Source of the DNA: Deltaproteobacteria bacterium
GTDB lineage: Bacteria; Myxococcota_A; Polyangia; Haliangiales; Haliangiaceae
DNA: 61,130 nt
Assembly: GCA_019237945.1 (NCBI GenBank)
Contig: JAFAOG010000134.1
Coordinates: forward strand, 1-61,130
Direction of reading: 5' to 3'
How positions within the stretch are numbered: the first letter of the stretch is position 1; the number at the start of each line of letters is the position of its first letter. The position numbers were made by a program, and so were the translations under genes. The notes below the pieces were generated by a model. It had not been told where the DNA came from and ran no database searches. It was given only the letters and a program-made list of their open reading frames with translations. Of the stretch, positions 25,280-34,277 are shown in pieces.

Positions 25280-27565
25280 TCAGTAACTGGCGATGAGGGA
25301 TACGCCGCTGAAGGTCTGGTAGCCGCGAATCATCACGTAGTAGTCGCCGGCAGACGTGCTCGAGGTCGTGCAGGTCTCGCTGTTACCCGTGAGGTACGGG
25401 CGGCACGAGTAGGTCGCCGTCGTCGGGCGGCTGCCGAACCGCGTGTAGAGGTCGGCGTCGCCGGTGCCGCCGCTGATCTTGACGGTCAGCGTCTTGCCGG
25501 CCGGCGTCGTGATGCGCCAGTACTGGTTCGCACCCGTCGCGCCGGAGATGCCGGTGACCGCGACGCCGTTCGTCAGGTACGGGTCACCACCGCCGCCACC
25601 ACCACCGCCGCCGCTCGCGTACGAGCCCTTGAGCGTGACGCCCGAGTACGCGGCGTAGCCGTCGAGCATGACGTACCAGGTGCCCGCGGCCGGGTTGGTG
25701 ATCGTGCAGGTCTCGGAGTTGCCGTTGATGTACGGACGGCACTGGTAGCTGGTCTTCGTCGGCTGCGCGCCGACCTGGACGTAGAGGTCGACGTCGCCGG
25801 TGCCGCCGCTCGTCGTGAACGTCAGCGTCGACTGGCCGGCCGGAACCACCATCGTCCAGTACTGGTCAGAGCCCGTCGCGCCGCTGATGCCGGTGACCGG
25901 GACGTTGTTGGTCAGCGTGCCGGTGCCACCACCGCCGCCGCCACCACCGCCACCGCCGCCACCACCACCGCCGCCGCCGTTGCAGGTCGACGGAGCCGTG
26001 CCGACGCCGATCGCCGCCCACGCGCACCCGACCGCGTCCTGCGTCGCCTGGTCGTAGCCGAGCTGCTGCGCCGCCTGCTGCGTCGCCGTGCGGACGTTCG
26101 CGTACTGCGACGTCGACGTCAGGATGTCGGTCTGCGCCTTGTAGAAGATGCGGATCGCCTTGTCCATGCCGATGGCGGGGACCATGACGCTCGACTTGCC
26201 GCGCGGGTGCGTGCCGCCCTTCGACATCAAGCAGAAGGCGAGGTTGCCGAGGCCCGACGAGTAGTGCACGTCGAGGTTGCCGACGCTCGAGCTGTAGTAG
26301 TCAGCCGACTGGCCGTCCTTCGCGGGATCACACATCCAGCGCAGCGCCGGCGCGATGACCTGCTCGCCGATGAGCCACGTGTTCGCGTCGGGCGTGAGCG
26401 TGCCGTTGCTGCCGCTCTTGACCCACGTCTCGACGAACGAGCCGAAGATGTCGGACATCGCCTCGTTCATGCCGCCGGACTCGCCGGAGTAGTTGAGGCC
26501 CGACTCGCGCTCGGTCACGGCGTGCGTGAGCTCGTGCGCGGTGACGTCCTGCGCGCGCGCGAGCGGGTTGCAGCTCTGCGACGGATCGCCGTCGCCGTAG
26601 ACCATCTGCGACGAGTTCCAGTACGCGTTGCAGTAGTTCTGATCGTAGTGGACCGAGCTGATCAGCACCGCGCCCGCGTTGTCGTACGAGTCGCGGTTGA
26701 AGTGCTCGTGGTACGCGGCCCACGTGTTGCCAGTGCCGTCGTACGCCGCGTTGACGTCGACGTCGCTCGTCGCCGCGCCGCCCTCGCTGCGCTTCAGCGT
26801 GCCGGGGAGGCTCGTGCCGTTGCTCGACGAGTACACCTTGCGGCTCTCGGCGAAGTAGATCTGCGGGTAGTCGGCGACGATCGCGCCGGTGTCGAGGTCG
26901 ACGTAGACCTTGTCGCGCACCGGGTCCGCGCCGCGCTGACCGGTGACGATCGTCTCGTAGGCCTTGTGCATCTGGCCGTCGGCCGTCTCGAGGTAGACGG
27001 TCGTGACGTTGCTCGTCGTCATGCCCTGGAAGCGGATGTCGTTGCCGATCGTCGACATCGCCTTCGCGATCGTGACGCCGCCCGCACCGAGATGCGTGGA
27101 GATGTCACCGCGCGCGGAGCCGTTGACGCCGTAGATCGAGCCCTTGACGTCGACGTGAACGACGAGGTCGCCACCGACGACAGGCAGGCCGTCGAACGTC
27201 TGCTGGTAGCGGAAGTGCCGGTCGCCCTGGTCGTCGACGCTCATTCCGCGGAGCGTCAGCGCGTCCGGGGTGAGGCGGAACGGCTTGACGATCGGAGCGA
27301 GCGCGGGACGCAGCGCAGCTTCCGAGGTCGCAATATCCTCGTTCTGCATCGCGCCGATGCGCGCCATCTCGCCGACGACGTAGGTCGGCAAGTGATCAGC
27401 GGTCCAGTCGAGCACCTGCGCGTTCGGCAGCGCCTTCAGCGCTTCGGCGACATCATCGGGCGGCGCGTCCGGATCTTGTTTGACGTAGCCATCGACGCTG
27501 GCGTCACAGCCAGCGATCGCGGCGGTGGCGAGGAGGAGCTTCAGAGTGGGACGGCTGGACTTCAT
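25280..27565 (-). CDS. M4 (thermolysin-like) metalloprotease, lipoprotein-type signal, two C-terminal PPC domains
   Basis: A 761-residue secreted protease. The signal/lipobox is LLLATAAIAGCDAS. The propeptide has an FTP-like region (YQQTFDGLPVVGGDLVVHV). The catalytic domain carries HELTH (344-348) and the downstream zinc ligand in GGMNEAMSDIFG. After the domain come an ~18-residue poly-Gly linker, a PPC domain, a second Gly-rich linker and another PPC domain, the two PPC copies being closely alike (GTGDVDLYVQ / GTGDADLYTR). Such enzymes degrade prey or extracellular protein. PPC domains are usually removed on maturation. The ATG at 27565 precedes the basic signal; a longer in-frame start at 27586 is less likely. 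Confidence 0.93.
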   Translation of the reverse strand: MKSSRPTLKLLLATAAIAGCDASVDGYVKQDPDAPPDDVAEALKALPNAQVLDWTADHLPTYVVGEMARIGAMQNEDIATSEAALRPALAPIVKPFRLTPDALTLRGMSVDDQGDRHFRYQQTFDGLPVVGGDLVVHVDVKGSIYGVNGSARGDISTHLGAGGVTIAKAMSTIGNDIRFQGMTTSNVTTVYLETADGQMHKAYETIVTGQRGADPVRDKVYVDLDTGAIVADYPQIYFAESRKVYSSSNGTSLPGTLKRSEGGAATSDVDVNAAYDGTGNTWAAYHEHFNRDSYDNAGAVLISSVHYDQNYCNAYWNSSQMVYGDGDPSQSCNPLARAQDVTAHELTHAVTERESGLNYSGESGGMNEAMSDIFGSFVETWVKSGSNGTLTPDANTWLIGEQVIAPALRWMCDPAKDGQSADYYSSSVGNLDVHYSSGLGNLAFCLMSKGGTHPRGKSSVMVPAIGMDKAIRIFYKAQTDILTSTSQYANVRTATQQAAQQLGYDQATQDAVGCAWAAIGVGTAPSTCNGGGGGGGGGGGGGGGGGGTGTLTNNVPVTGISGATGSDQYWTMVVPAGQSTLTFTTSGGTGDVDLYVQVGAQPTKTSYQCRPYINGNSETCTITNPAAGTWYVMLDGYAAYSGVTLKGSYASGGGGGGGGGDPYLTNGVAVTGISGATGANQYWRITTPAGKTLTVKISGGTGDADLYTRFGSRPTTATYSCRPYLTGNSETCTTSSTSAGDYYVMIRGYQTFSGVSLIASY

Positions 27566-27948
27566 CGAGGTGGCTAAATTCCACAACCGATGCCAAACGC
27601 CCCTGCGCGTGTTGCGCAGTACTGCCGTGCACAGGCTTCACGACGCATACCGTCGGGAGCAAACGAGAACGCGCGGTGACACGGGTACCTCTAACAATGT
27701 GGGCCAGCCGACATTGGAAGTCGGTCCGTGTGAACGCTGAGGATCCGGTTATCCGACATCACCCCTGCTCCACCGTGATGAGGGCGGATAGCAGGTGTCA
27801 TCCCGCGAGGTACGCTCGGTACAGAGAACTGCAAACGAGTTGCGTTTATGCGAGACAGTCCGTCACGCCACAGCGCGGCGACCGCCCCATCTCGCCACTG
27901 CCGAAAGGTGGAAACCACACCTACATGCAGCCGCGTTACGATGGGGTC
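27566..27948. other. 383-bp divergent intergenic region with an inverted repeat
   Basis: No convincing gene. It holds the promoters of the divergent M4 protease and the lipoprotein at 27949. The only clear structure is a two-step inverted repeat at 27750-27790 (TATCCG/CGGATA enclosing ATCAC/GTGAT). An overlapping alternative pairing CCTGCT (27764-27769) with AGCAGG (27790-27795) is mutually exclusive with it. I recognise no riboswitch. Confidence 0.5.
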
Positions 27949-29241
27949 ATGCGTGCATATCATTGGCTTTTCTTCATCGCGGCGGCATGTGGAGGCAATG
28001 ACGCAGGGCCGAGGATCATCCCCGGAGGCGGCGTTGGCGACGGTGCGATCGACGGGACGTTGCACGTCGGCGTGATCGACACGCGGAGCTACAGCCCGAT
28101 CTCGGGTGCGACCGTCGAAGTCGGTTCGAAGATGGCGACCACCAACGACAAGGGACTCGCGAGCTTCAGCGACCTGTCCGGGGCGCAGACGATCACGGTG
28201 AAGGCTGCCAACTACCGCAGTGCGATCTGGGTCGACGCGAACGGCGCGAACGTGACCGTGCCGCTGACGCAGCTCCACGAGATGCCGCCGCAGGCCACGC
28301 TGACCGGCACGATCACCGGCTACGACGCGATCACGGTGCCGACCGGGCACGTCAAGATCGCGGCGGTGTTCGAGTCGCAGACCGACGACCTCGGCGATCC
28401 CGCGAACAACCTGACGACACCGAACAGCGGCAACATCTGCCTGACCCAGACGATGTGCAACTGGACGCTGGCGTCGCGCACCGGCACCGTCACGCTGATC
28501 GCGGCGATCATGGATCAGGATACGAAGGGCACGCCAACCGACACGAGCGACGACACGCGCACCGTCATCGGCTACGCGATCAAGACCGGCGTCGTCGTCG
28601 CGGCGAGCGTCAACCAGAGCGGGCTCGCGCTGACCTCGGTCGAGGCGGGCAACCTGGAGACGGTGACCGTCGACTACGGCACGCCGCCCGCCGCGCTGAC
28701 GACGACCGGTGCGATCGTCGGCATCGAGGTCAGCAAGGACGAGGTCGTGCAGCTGCCGCTCGCGGTCCAGATCCCGGCGACGACGACGACGATGGTCGTC
28801 CCCAAGCCGACGGTGTTCGCGGCCGATGCGACGCGCCGGCTGACCGCGATCGCGCAGACGTCGTCGGGCGACAAGGGCGCGCAGAGCATCGTCGTGCGGC
28901 ACGCGCTGACGTCGACCACGCTCGCGGCCGGGACCTGGCTCGACACGCCGACCGGCGTGATGGCCACGCGAACGAGCGTCGCCTACGACCCCGTCGCGGG
29001 GGCCAAGGCGCACTCGGCCGACTTCGTCGACTCGAACGGGGACACCCAGCTCGAGATCACCGTGTTCAGCACGAAAGCGAAGACCGTCGACATCCCCTCG
29101 CTCGTCGCGCTGCCCAGCTCGGGCGCGCTGACCGTGAAGGTGAACGGCATTGCTGCCGACTTCGACGTGACGGACTTCAGCCTGGATACGGACCGGGACA
29201 AGCTGACGGCGATTGCCGCGCAGCCTGTCACCGTGAACTAG
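27949..29241 (+). CDS. Putative lipoprotein with carboxypeptidase-regulatory-like N-terminal domain
   Basis: A 430-residue protein. The start is the ATG at 27949 (MRAYHWLFFIAAACGG), giving a lipobox (Cys13 approx.). Residues ~30-100 resemble a carboxypeptidase regulatory/CnaB-like beta-sandwich (HVGVIDTRSYSPISGATVEVG...FSDLSGAQTITVKAANYRS). The rest is beta-rich, Thr/Ala/Val-rich, with no catalytic motifs. It is probably an outer-surface lipoprotein. In-frame ATGs at 27676 and 27925 give no signal at the N-terminus and are rejected. The stop is 9 bp from that of the convergent Hc1-like gene. Confidence 0.8.
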   Translation: MRAYHWLFFIAAACGGNDAGPRIIPGGGVGDGAIDGTLHVGVIDTRSYSPISGATVEVGSKMATTNDKGLASFSDLSGAQTITVKAANYRSAIWVDANGANVTVPLTQLHEMPPQATLTGTITGYDAITVPTGHVKIAAVFESQTDDLGDPANNLTTPNSGNICLTQTMCNWTLASRTGTVTLIAAIMDQDTKGTPTDTSDDTRTVIGYAIKTGVVVAASVNQSGLALTSVEAGNLETVTVDYGTPPAALTTTGAIVGIEVSKDEVVQLPLAVQIPATTTTMVVPKPTVFAADATRRLTAIAQTSSGDKGAQSIVVRHALTSTTLAAGTWLDTPTGVMATRTSVAYDPVAGAKAHSADFVDSNGDTQLEITVFSTKAKTVDIPSLVALPSSGALTVKVNGIAADFDVTDFSLDTDRDKLTAIAAQPVTVN

Positions 29242-29250
29242 GAAAGCGGC

Positions 29251-29490
29251 TTACGCCTTCTCGCCCGAGTTCTTGATCGACTGCACCTCGGTGCGGACGC
29301 TCTGGGCGAAGTTCTTGAGCTCCTGCATCGCGAGGCGGACGCGGGTGCCGGCGGCCTTGTTGCCCTCCTTGTAGAACTTCTCGAAGTCCTGAGCCATGCC
29401 GGCCACCATCTGCTGCAGCTGCTGGTAGCGGTCGCCCGTGGCCTGGCCCTCGGTGGTCTCGTTGGCGGGGGTGTTCTCGTTGGTCTGCAT
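29251..29490 (-). CDS. Histone H1/Hc1-like DNA-associated protein
   Basis: A 79-residue protein. After a polar N-terminus, residues ~30-75 form a helix pair with the pattern DFEKFYKEGNKAAGTRVRLAMQELKNFAQ. The GNKAA-xRVR core is also seen in the chlamydial histone-like protein Hc1 and its bacterial relatives. It lacks the long Lys-rich C-terminal tail of Hc1, so it may be a nucleoid-associated or DNA-bending helper rather than a bulk compactor. The ATG at 29490 (MQTNENTPAN) is used. It is divergent from the GH43 gene at 29619. Confidence 0.72.
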   Translation of the reverse strand: MQTNENTPANETTEGQATGDRYQQLQQMVAGMAQDFEKFYKEGNKAAGTRVRLAMQELKNFAQSVRTEVQSIKNSGEKA

Positions 29491-29618
29491 AGGGGGGTAC
29501 CCTGCCACGAGAGCCTGACAATGGGTTGCACTGAGGTGGGGTCCCCCCGCTTTTTCAGAACAAGCCAAGAGATGTCAGCACGTTGGCCGTGGTTCGGACG
29601 TTGCAAAAGTGCCCCGGG

Positions 29619-31043
29619 ATGGTGCGTTTTGCCCTGATCATGGCCCTTGCCGGGTGCTCTGGAGGCCCTTCCAAGGCCACTCCGGACGGTTCGCAGGGCG
29701 ACGCGACGGGGTCGCCCGATGCCGCCGGGCCGTGCACCACGACGATCACCTACGGACTTTCCTGGATTCATCCCAGCGGCCACCCCGGTCAGGCCGACGC
29801 GGCGGATGGCGTCGTGACGTGGGACGGCACCTGCGTCGCGTCGGGGGCGAACAGCTACGCGGTGCTGTCGAACGGCTGGCGACCGTACTTCACGGGACAC
29901 ACCTGCGAGCTCGCGCTCGACCACCCCGGCTGCCACGTCACCAGCGCCTGCACGACGCGGATCGGCTACGGGCCGGCGTGGATCGCGGCGCCGAACCACC
30001 CCGATCCGTACGACGACGTCACCGGGCGCGTGTTCTGGGACGGCGACTGCACCGCCGCCGGCGCTGACTCGGCCGCGACGCTGTCGAACGGCTGGGCGCC
30101 GCACTTCACCGGCAGCAATAGCTGCGCGCTCGCGCTGCGCTGGGAAGGCTGCGGCGGGCTCTACGGCAACCCGGTGATGCCGGCCGGCTGCGCGGATCCG
30201 GGCGTGACGAAGGTCGGCGACCACTACGTGATGACGTGCACGTCGGGCGGGGCCGCGAACGCGTTTCCGATCTACACGTCACCCGACCTCGTGCAGTGGA
30301 CGCTCGCGACGCACGTGTTCTCGCAGGCGCAGAAGCCGGCGTGGGCGACCGGCGACTTCTGGGCGCCGGAGATCCATCCCGTCGGGTCTCATTGGGTCGT
30401 CTACTTCTCGGCGCGCAACACGGACGGGAAGCTGTCGATCGGCGCGGCGAGCGCGACCGATCCGCTCGGCCCGTACACGCCGCTCGCGCAGCCCCTGGTG
30501 CACGACGCGAACATGGGCCTCATCGACGCGAGCGAATTCACCGATACCGACGGCACACCGTACTTGCTGTGGAAGGAAGACGGCAACGCGGTCGGCCAGC
30601 ACACGCCGATTCATGCGCAGCCGCTCGCGGCGGATGGGCTGTCGCTCGTCGGGACGCGGTCGACGTTGATCACGAACGACCAGAGCTGGGAAGGCGCGGT
30701 GACCGAGGGCCCGTTCATGATCGAGCACGCCGGGACGTACTACCTGTTCTACAGCGGCAACTCGTACGCGAACGCGACCTACGCGCTCGGCGTGGCGAAG
30801 GCGTCGTCGCCGACGGGGCCGTTCACGAAGGCGAGCGGCCCGATCGTGACGTCAAGCAGCGTGTGGGTAGGCCCCGGTCACAACAGCGTGGTCGCGGGAC
30901 CGGGCGGCGATCTGTACCTCGTCTATCACGCGTGGGATGCGGCCCACACGTCGCGCTATCCGCTCGTCGACATGATCACGTGGGTGAACGGCTGGCCCGC
31001 CGTGCCCGGTGCGCCGTCGACCGGATCGCGGCCCGCGCCCTAG
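29619..31043 (+). CDS. Glycoside hydrolase family 43 lipoprotein with two Cys-rich N-terminal repeats
   Basis: A 474-residue protein with lipobox MALAGC (Cys13). Residues 39-105 and 107-178 are tandem repeats (CTTTITYGLSWIHP / CTTRIGYGPAWIAA, then WDG(T/D)C and AVLSNGW-PYF / ATLSNGWAPHF), each with four Cys; they may bind polysaccharide. The catalytic five-bladed propeller runs from ~183, with the general base Asp193 (CADPGV), WAPEIH (249-253), the pKa-modulating Asp304 (LIDASE) and the general acid Glu363 (TEGPF). It should cut arabinan- or xylan-type chains outside the cell. The 3' end overlaps the radical SAM gene by 4 bp. Confidence 0.88.
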   Translation: MVRFALIMALAGCSGGPSKATPDGSQGDATGSPDAAGPCTTTITYGLSWIHPSGHPGQADAADGVVTWDGTCVASGANSYAVLSNGWRPYFTGHTCELALDHPGCHVTSACTTRIGYGPAWIAAPNHPDPYDDVTGRVFWDGDCTAAGADSAATLSNGWAPHFTGSNSCALALRWEGCGGLYGNPVMPAGCADPGVTKVGDHYVMTCTSGGAANAFPIYTSPDLVQWTLATHVFSQAQKPAWATGDFWAPEIHPVGSHWVVYFSARNTDGKLSIGAASATDPLGPYTPLAQPLVHDANMGLIDASEFTDTDGTPYLLWKEDGNAVGQHTPIHAQPLAADGLSLVGTRSTLITNDQSWEGAVTEGPFMIEHAGTYYLFYSGNSYANATYALGVAKASSPTGPFTKASGPIVTSSSVWVGPGHNSVVAGPGGDLYLVYHAWDAAHTSRYPLVDMITWVNGWPAVPGAPSTGSRPAP

Positions 31044-32092
31044 ACGACGACGCGCATGCGCTTGCGGCCCCAGGCGCCGACCTCATCGGTGAAGCGGCCG
31101 GCGATCGGCGTGCCGCAGCTGCCGCACGCGCCGTGCTTCATGTTCGTCGCCAGGATCTCGTACCAGTCGCGCTCGATCACGGCGGTGCCGCAGCTCGGGC
31201 ACAGCGTCGCGTCGCCTTCGGGATCGTGGACGTTGCCGGTGTAGACGTAGCGCAGGCCGGCCTTGCGGGCGATCGCGCGCGCGCGGCGCAGTGTCTCGAC
31301 CGGCGTGCGCGGGATGTCGCGCATGCGGTAGTCGGGATGGAACGCCGAGAAGTGCAGCGGCACGTCGGGCCCGAGCTCGCCGGCGACGAACTCCGACAGC
31401 TCGGTCAGCTCCTTGTCGCTGTCGTTGAGCGTCGGGATGATCAGCGTCGTGATCTCGGTCCAGACCTTGGTCTCGTGGACGAGGTAGCGCAGCGTGTCCT
31501 TGACCGGCTCGAGCGAGGCGGCGCACGTCTGGTGGTAGAAGTCGTCGGTGTACGCCTTGAGGTCGACGTTCGCGGCATCGATCTTGTCGTAGAACGCGCG
31601 GCGCGGCTCCGCGTGGATGTAGCCGGCGGTGACGGCGACGGTGTGGATGCCCTCGTCGTGGCACGCATCGGCGACGTCCATCGCGTACTCGGCGAAGATC
31701 GTCGGATCGTTGTACGTGAACGCGACCGAGTGAGCACCGGCCCGCTTCGCCGCGCGCGCGATCGCCTCGGGCGATGCTTCGTCGGTCAGGCGATCCATCT
31801 CCTTGCTCTTCGAGATGTCCCAGTTCTGGCAGAACTTGCACGCGAGGTTGCAGCCCGCGGTGCCGAACGAGAGCACGCTGGTGCCCGGATAGAAGTGGTT
31901 GAGCGGCTTCTTCTCGATCGGATCCATCGCGAACCCGCTCGACCGGCCGTACGTCGTCAGCACCATCTCGTCGCCGACGCGCTGGCGCACGAAGCACATG
32001 CCGCGCTGCCCGTCGTTGAGCTTGCAGTCGCGCGGGCACAGATCGCACTGGATGCGACCGTCCGCGTTCTTGTGATACCAGCGCGCGCTCAT
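31040..32092 (-). CDS. amrS: AmmeMemoRadiSam system radical SAM enzyme
   Basis: A 350-residue protein. The radical SAM cluster motif is Cys81-x3-Cys85-x2-Cys88 (SFGTAGCNLACKFCQNW). The N-terminus has a further Cys set (Cys16, 19, 23, 33: QCDLCPRDC...GMC). The C-terminus adds a zinc-ribbon-like pair CPSC...CGSC (~295-335), which not all homologues have. The family is defined by co-occurrence with the MEMO1 and AMMECR1 proteins, both adjacent here. The reaction is not firmly established. The start overlaps the AmrA stop (ATGA). Confidence 0.95.
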   Translation of the reverse strand: MSARWYHKNADGRIQCDLCPRDCKLNDGQRGMCFVRQRVGDEMVLTTYGRSSGFAMDPIEKKPLNHFYPGTSVLSFGTAGCNLACKFCQNWDISKSKEMDRLTDEASPEAIARAAKRAGAHSVAFTYNDPTIFAEYAMDVADACHDEGIHTVAVTAGYIHAEPRRAFYDKIDAANVDLKAYTDDFYHQTCAASLEPVKDTLRYLVHETKVWTEITTLIIPTLNDSDKELTELSEFVAGELGPDVPLHFSAFHPDYRMRDIPRTPVETLRRARAIARKAGLRYVYTGNVHDPEGDATLCPSCGTAVIERDWYEILATNMKHGACGSCGTPIAGRFTDEVGAWGRKRMRVVV

Positions 32093-32619
32093 TCGTACCG
32101 ATCGACCGTGTAGCGCCAGATCTGGAGCTCGTCACTCGGGAAGCTTCGCGGCAGCCCCGCCTTGCGCTTGAGCTCGCCCATGAACTGCTCGAGCGTCGGC
32201 AGCTGCTCCCACATGATCGGCAGGAACGTCGCGCGCTTCCAGCCCTGCTGGATGACGACGCCGTCGGTGCCCACGCGGATCTCGTGCTCGCCGGCGAGCG
32301 GCACCAGCGGCGAGAGCACGGAGACTTCGCAGTGGAGGTCGTCGAGATCGGCGAGCGAGAGCTGCTTCGCGCGCGGATCGTGGAGGCCGGCGGCGACCGT
32401 GTTGTGCGCGACGTCGTCGAGAATTGCGCGGTCCGCGCCGAGGTTGCCGATGCAGCCCTGCAGGCGATCGTCGCCCCAGCGCCACGTGACGAACGTGCCG
32501 AGCTTGTCGTCGCCCCACGGCACGTCGGGACGCTGCGCCGCCGGGCCGCCGAGCTCCTGGCGCAACCGCGAGCGCGCCCAGTCGAGGAGAACAGGTCCAC
32601 GCTCGATCGTCCCGCTCAT
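32089..32619 (-). CDS. amrA: AMMECR1-domain protein (AmmeMemoRadiSam system protein A)
   Basis: A 176-residue protein with the AMMECR1 fold. The hallmark LQGCIGN segment (residues ~53-59) follows LGTFVTWRWGDDR. Later conserved parts are EVSVLSPLVPL and the GVVIQQGWKRATFLPIMWEQLP stretch, which matches the family's characteristic FLPxVxxxQ pattern. The human homologue AMMECR1 is linked to a contiguous-gene syndrome; the biochemical role is unknown. Both ends overlap its neighbours by 4 bp, tying the three genes together in translation. Confidence 0.95.
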   Translation of the reverse strand: MSGTIERGPVLLDWARSRLRQELGGPAAQRPDVPWGDDKLGTFVTWRWGDDRLQGCIGNLGADRAILDDVAHNTVAAGLHDPRAKQLSLADLDDLHCEVSVLSPLVPLAGEHEIRVGTDGVVIQQGWKRATFLPIMWEQLPTLEQFMGELKRKAGLPRSFPSDELQIWRYTVDRYE

Positions 32620-33389
32620 GCCGCCTCCTCGTAGAATGCGAACGCGCCGTAGCCGACGACCTCGGCCTTGTCGCCGGCGGTGTCGCCCGAGCTGCGCAGA
32701 TCGACGAGCTCGGCGCGCAGGCCTTGTCGCTTGCCGATCCACAGCAGGCCGTTGATGCCGATCGATCCGCACGCGTGCTCGCCGTCGATCGTCGCGTCGA
32801 ACGCGAGGATCTGGTCCGCGGTCTGCTGATCGACATCGCGGCCCTCCGCGTACGGCAGGTAGTGCGAGAGGTCGCTCGAGATCACGATCAGCGTCTCGGG
32901 GCCACCCCAGTACTGCAGCAGCAGCGCCCCGACCTCGTGCGGCGCCGCGCGCGACCCGCAGAGCGCGATCACGCGCGCCTTCGGACACACCTTCTGCAGG
33001 AACGGCAACATCACCTCGAGCGAGTGCTCGCGGGCGTGCGCCGCGGGATTCGCGTGGACGCCGGCGACCGGTTCGACCGCAACATCGCCGAGCGGTGTGC
33101 GCAGCACGTCGGCGCCAGTCGACGCGAGGCCGTTGACGAACACGCGATGGGCGGGACCGATCAGCACGACGCGCGTGATGCGATCGCCATGCGGAGCCAC
33201 GCGCGCGAACGCGCTCGCCGCGATCGGACCCGAGTAGATGTAGCCCGCGTGCGGCACGATCAGCGCCTTCGGGCACGGACCGACGGGCGCCTTCGCGCCG
33301 GCGAGCAGCTTCGTCACCTGCGCGTCGAGCACGTCGGGAGAACCCGGATAGAACGTCCCCGCGACCGCGGGAGGTCTGACCGTCGCCAT
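32616..33389 (-). CDS. amrB: MEMO1 family protein (AmmeMemoRadiSam system protein B)
   Basis: A 257-residue protein of the MEMO1 family, structurally close to class III extradiol dioxygenases. It begins with the characteristic RPPAVAGTFYPG. Conserved elements are IVPHAGYIYSGP (His47), VLIGPAHRVF (His81), ISSDLSHYLPY and HACGSIGI (Cys207). His47, His81 and Cys207 correspond to the metal-binding His, His and Cys described for MEMO1. It is the first gene of the trio: the stop overlaps the AmrA start by 4 bp. Confidence 0.95.
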   Translation of the reverse strand: MATVRPPAVAGTFYPGSPDVLDAQVTKLLAGAKAPVGPCPKALIVPHAGYIYSGPIAASAFARVAPHGDRITRVVLIGPAHRVFVNGLASTGADVLRTPLGDVAVEPVAGVHANPAAHAREHSLEVMLPFLQKVCPKARVIALCGSRAAPHEVGALLLQYWGGPETLIVISSDLSHYLPYAEGRDVDQQTADQILAFDATIDGEHACGSIGINGLLWIGKRQGLRAELVDLRSSGDTAGDKAEVVGYGAFAFYEEAA

Positions 33390-33407
33390 CGCGGCCAGAG
33401 TACCCCG

Positions 33408-34277
33408 CTAGCCGAGTTTGGCGAGTGCGGCTTTTGCGGAGCCAACGCGTGCGCGCAGCTTCGCCCACGGGTCGCCGCGCTTGTCGAGTCGCGCCCGAAC
33501 ATTGCGCAGCGTGAACTGGTCGGGACGCAGTGCATCGTCATCGACCTCGCTCCACGCGATCGGCGCGGACACCGGCAGGTGCGGCTTGCCGCGCAGCGAG
33601 TACGCGGCGACGAACGTCGCGCCGGGCGCGTTGCGCATCGTGTCGAGGAACAGCCGGCCCTTGCGGTCTTTCTTGTAGAACTCGGTCGTCAGGAGATCCG
33701 GATACGCCGCGGTCAGCTTCGCCGCGATCGCCGACGTGAGCTTCTCGATCGTGCCGAACGAGTCCTTGCCATCGAGCGGCGCGATCACGTGCAGGCCCTT
33801 GCTGCCGGTCGTCTTCACGAATGCGGGGAGTGCGAGCTCGCCGAGCGTCTTGTCGAGCAGCCGCGCCGTGACGCGCACCATCTCGAAGCCGCCGTCGGGT
33901 GGATCGAGATCGAAGACGAGCACGTCGGGCTTCGCCGGCTCGTCAACGCGGCTCGTCCACACGTGAAACGCGAGCCCGCCCTGGTTCGCGAAGTAGACGA
34001 GCGCGCGCGCCGAGTCGCAGACCGGATAGCTGACCTTCGTCTTGCCGCCGAGCGTCGCGCGATCGATCCACGGCGGATAATGCTTCTGCGCGTGCTTCTG
34101 GAAGAACCCGCCGCCTGCGAGCCCCTTCGTGAAGCGCTCCATCGTCAGCGCGCGGCGGCGCAGCTCGGGGAGCATCACCTCCGCGACGTCGTTGTAGTAC
34201 GCGACGACATCACCCTTCGCGATGTCATCGGTGATCACGCGATCCGCGTGCGTGACCTCGACGTCGTGAAATTTCAC
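33408..34277 (-). CDS. LigD-type DNA polymerase/primase domain protein (stand-alone)
   Basis: A 289-residue protein corresponding to the polymerase domain of DNA ligase D (archaeo-eukaryotic primase fold), which fills gaps and adds nucleotides in bacterial NHEJ. Landmarks are DIAKGDVVAYYNDVAEVMLP at the start, the catalytic FDLDPPDG (Asp123, Asp125), KTTGSKGLHVIAPLDG and RKGRLFLDTMRNAPGATFVAAYSLR. No ligase or phosphoesterase domain is attached, and no Ku or ligase gene is in view. The start is the GTG at 34277, overlapping the TGA of the lipoprotein gene (GTGA). The next gene (AmrB) starts 18 bp after its stop. Confidence 0.92.
   Translation of the reverse strand: MKFHDVEVTHADRVITDDIAKGDVVAYYNDVAEVMLPELRRRALTMERFTKGLAGGGFFQKHAQKHYPPWIDRATLGGKTKVSYPVCDSARALVYFANQGGLAFHVWTSRVDEPAKPDVLVFDLDPPDGGFEMVRVTARLLDKTLGELALPAFVKTTGSKGLHVIAPLDGKDSFGTIEKLTSAIAAKLTAAYPDLLTTEFYKKDRKGRLFLDTMRNAPGATFVAAYSLRGKPHLPVSAPIAWSEVDDDALRPDQFTLRNVRARLDKRGDPWAKLRARVGSAKAALAKLG

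Noticed and set aside
29590..29605. A sigma-54-like promoter in front of the GH43 gene (TGG...TTGCA with correct 10-bp spacing between GG and GC)
   Set aside because: The predicted start of transcription would fall only a few bases before the ATG at 29619, and the -24 element is a poor match. It is probably chance.
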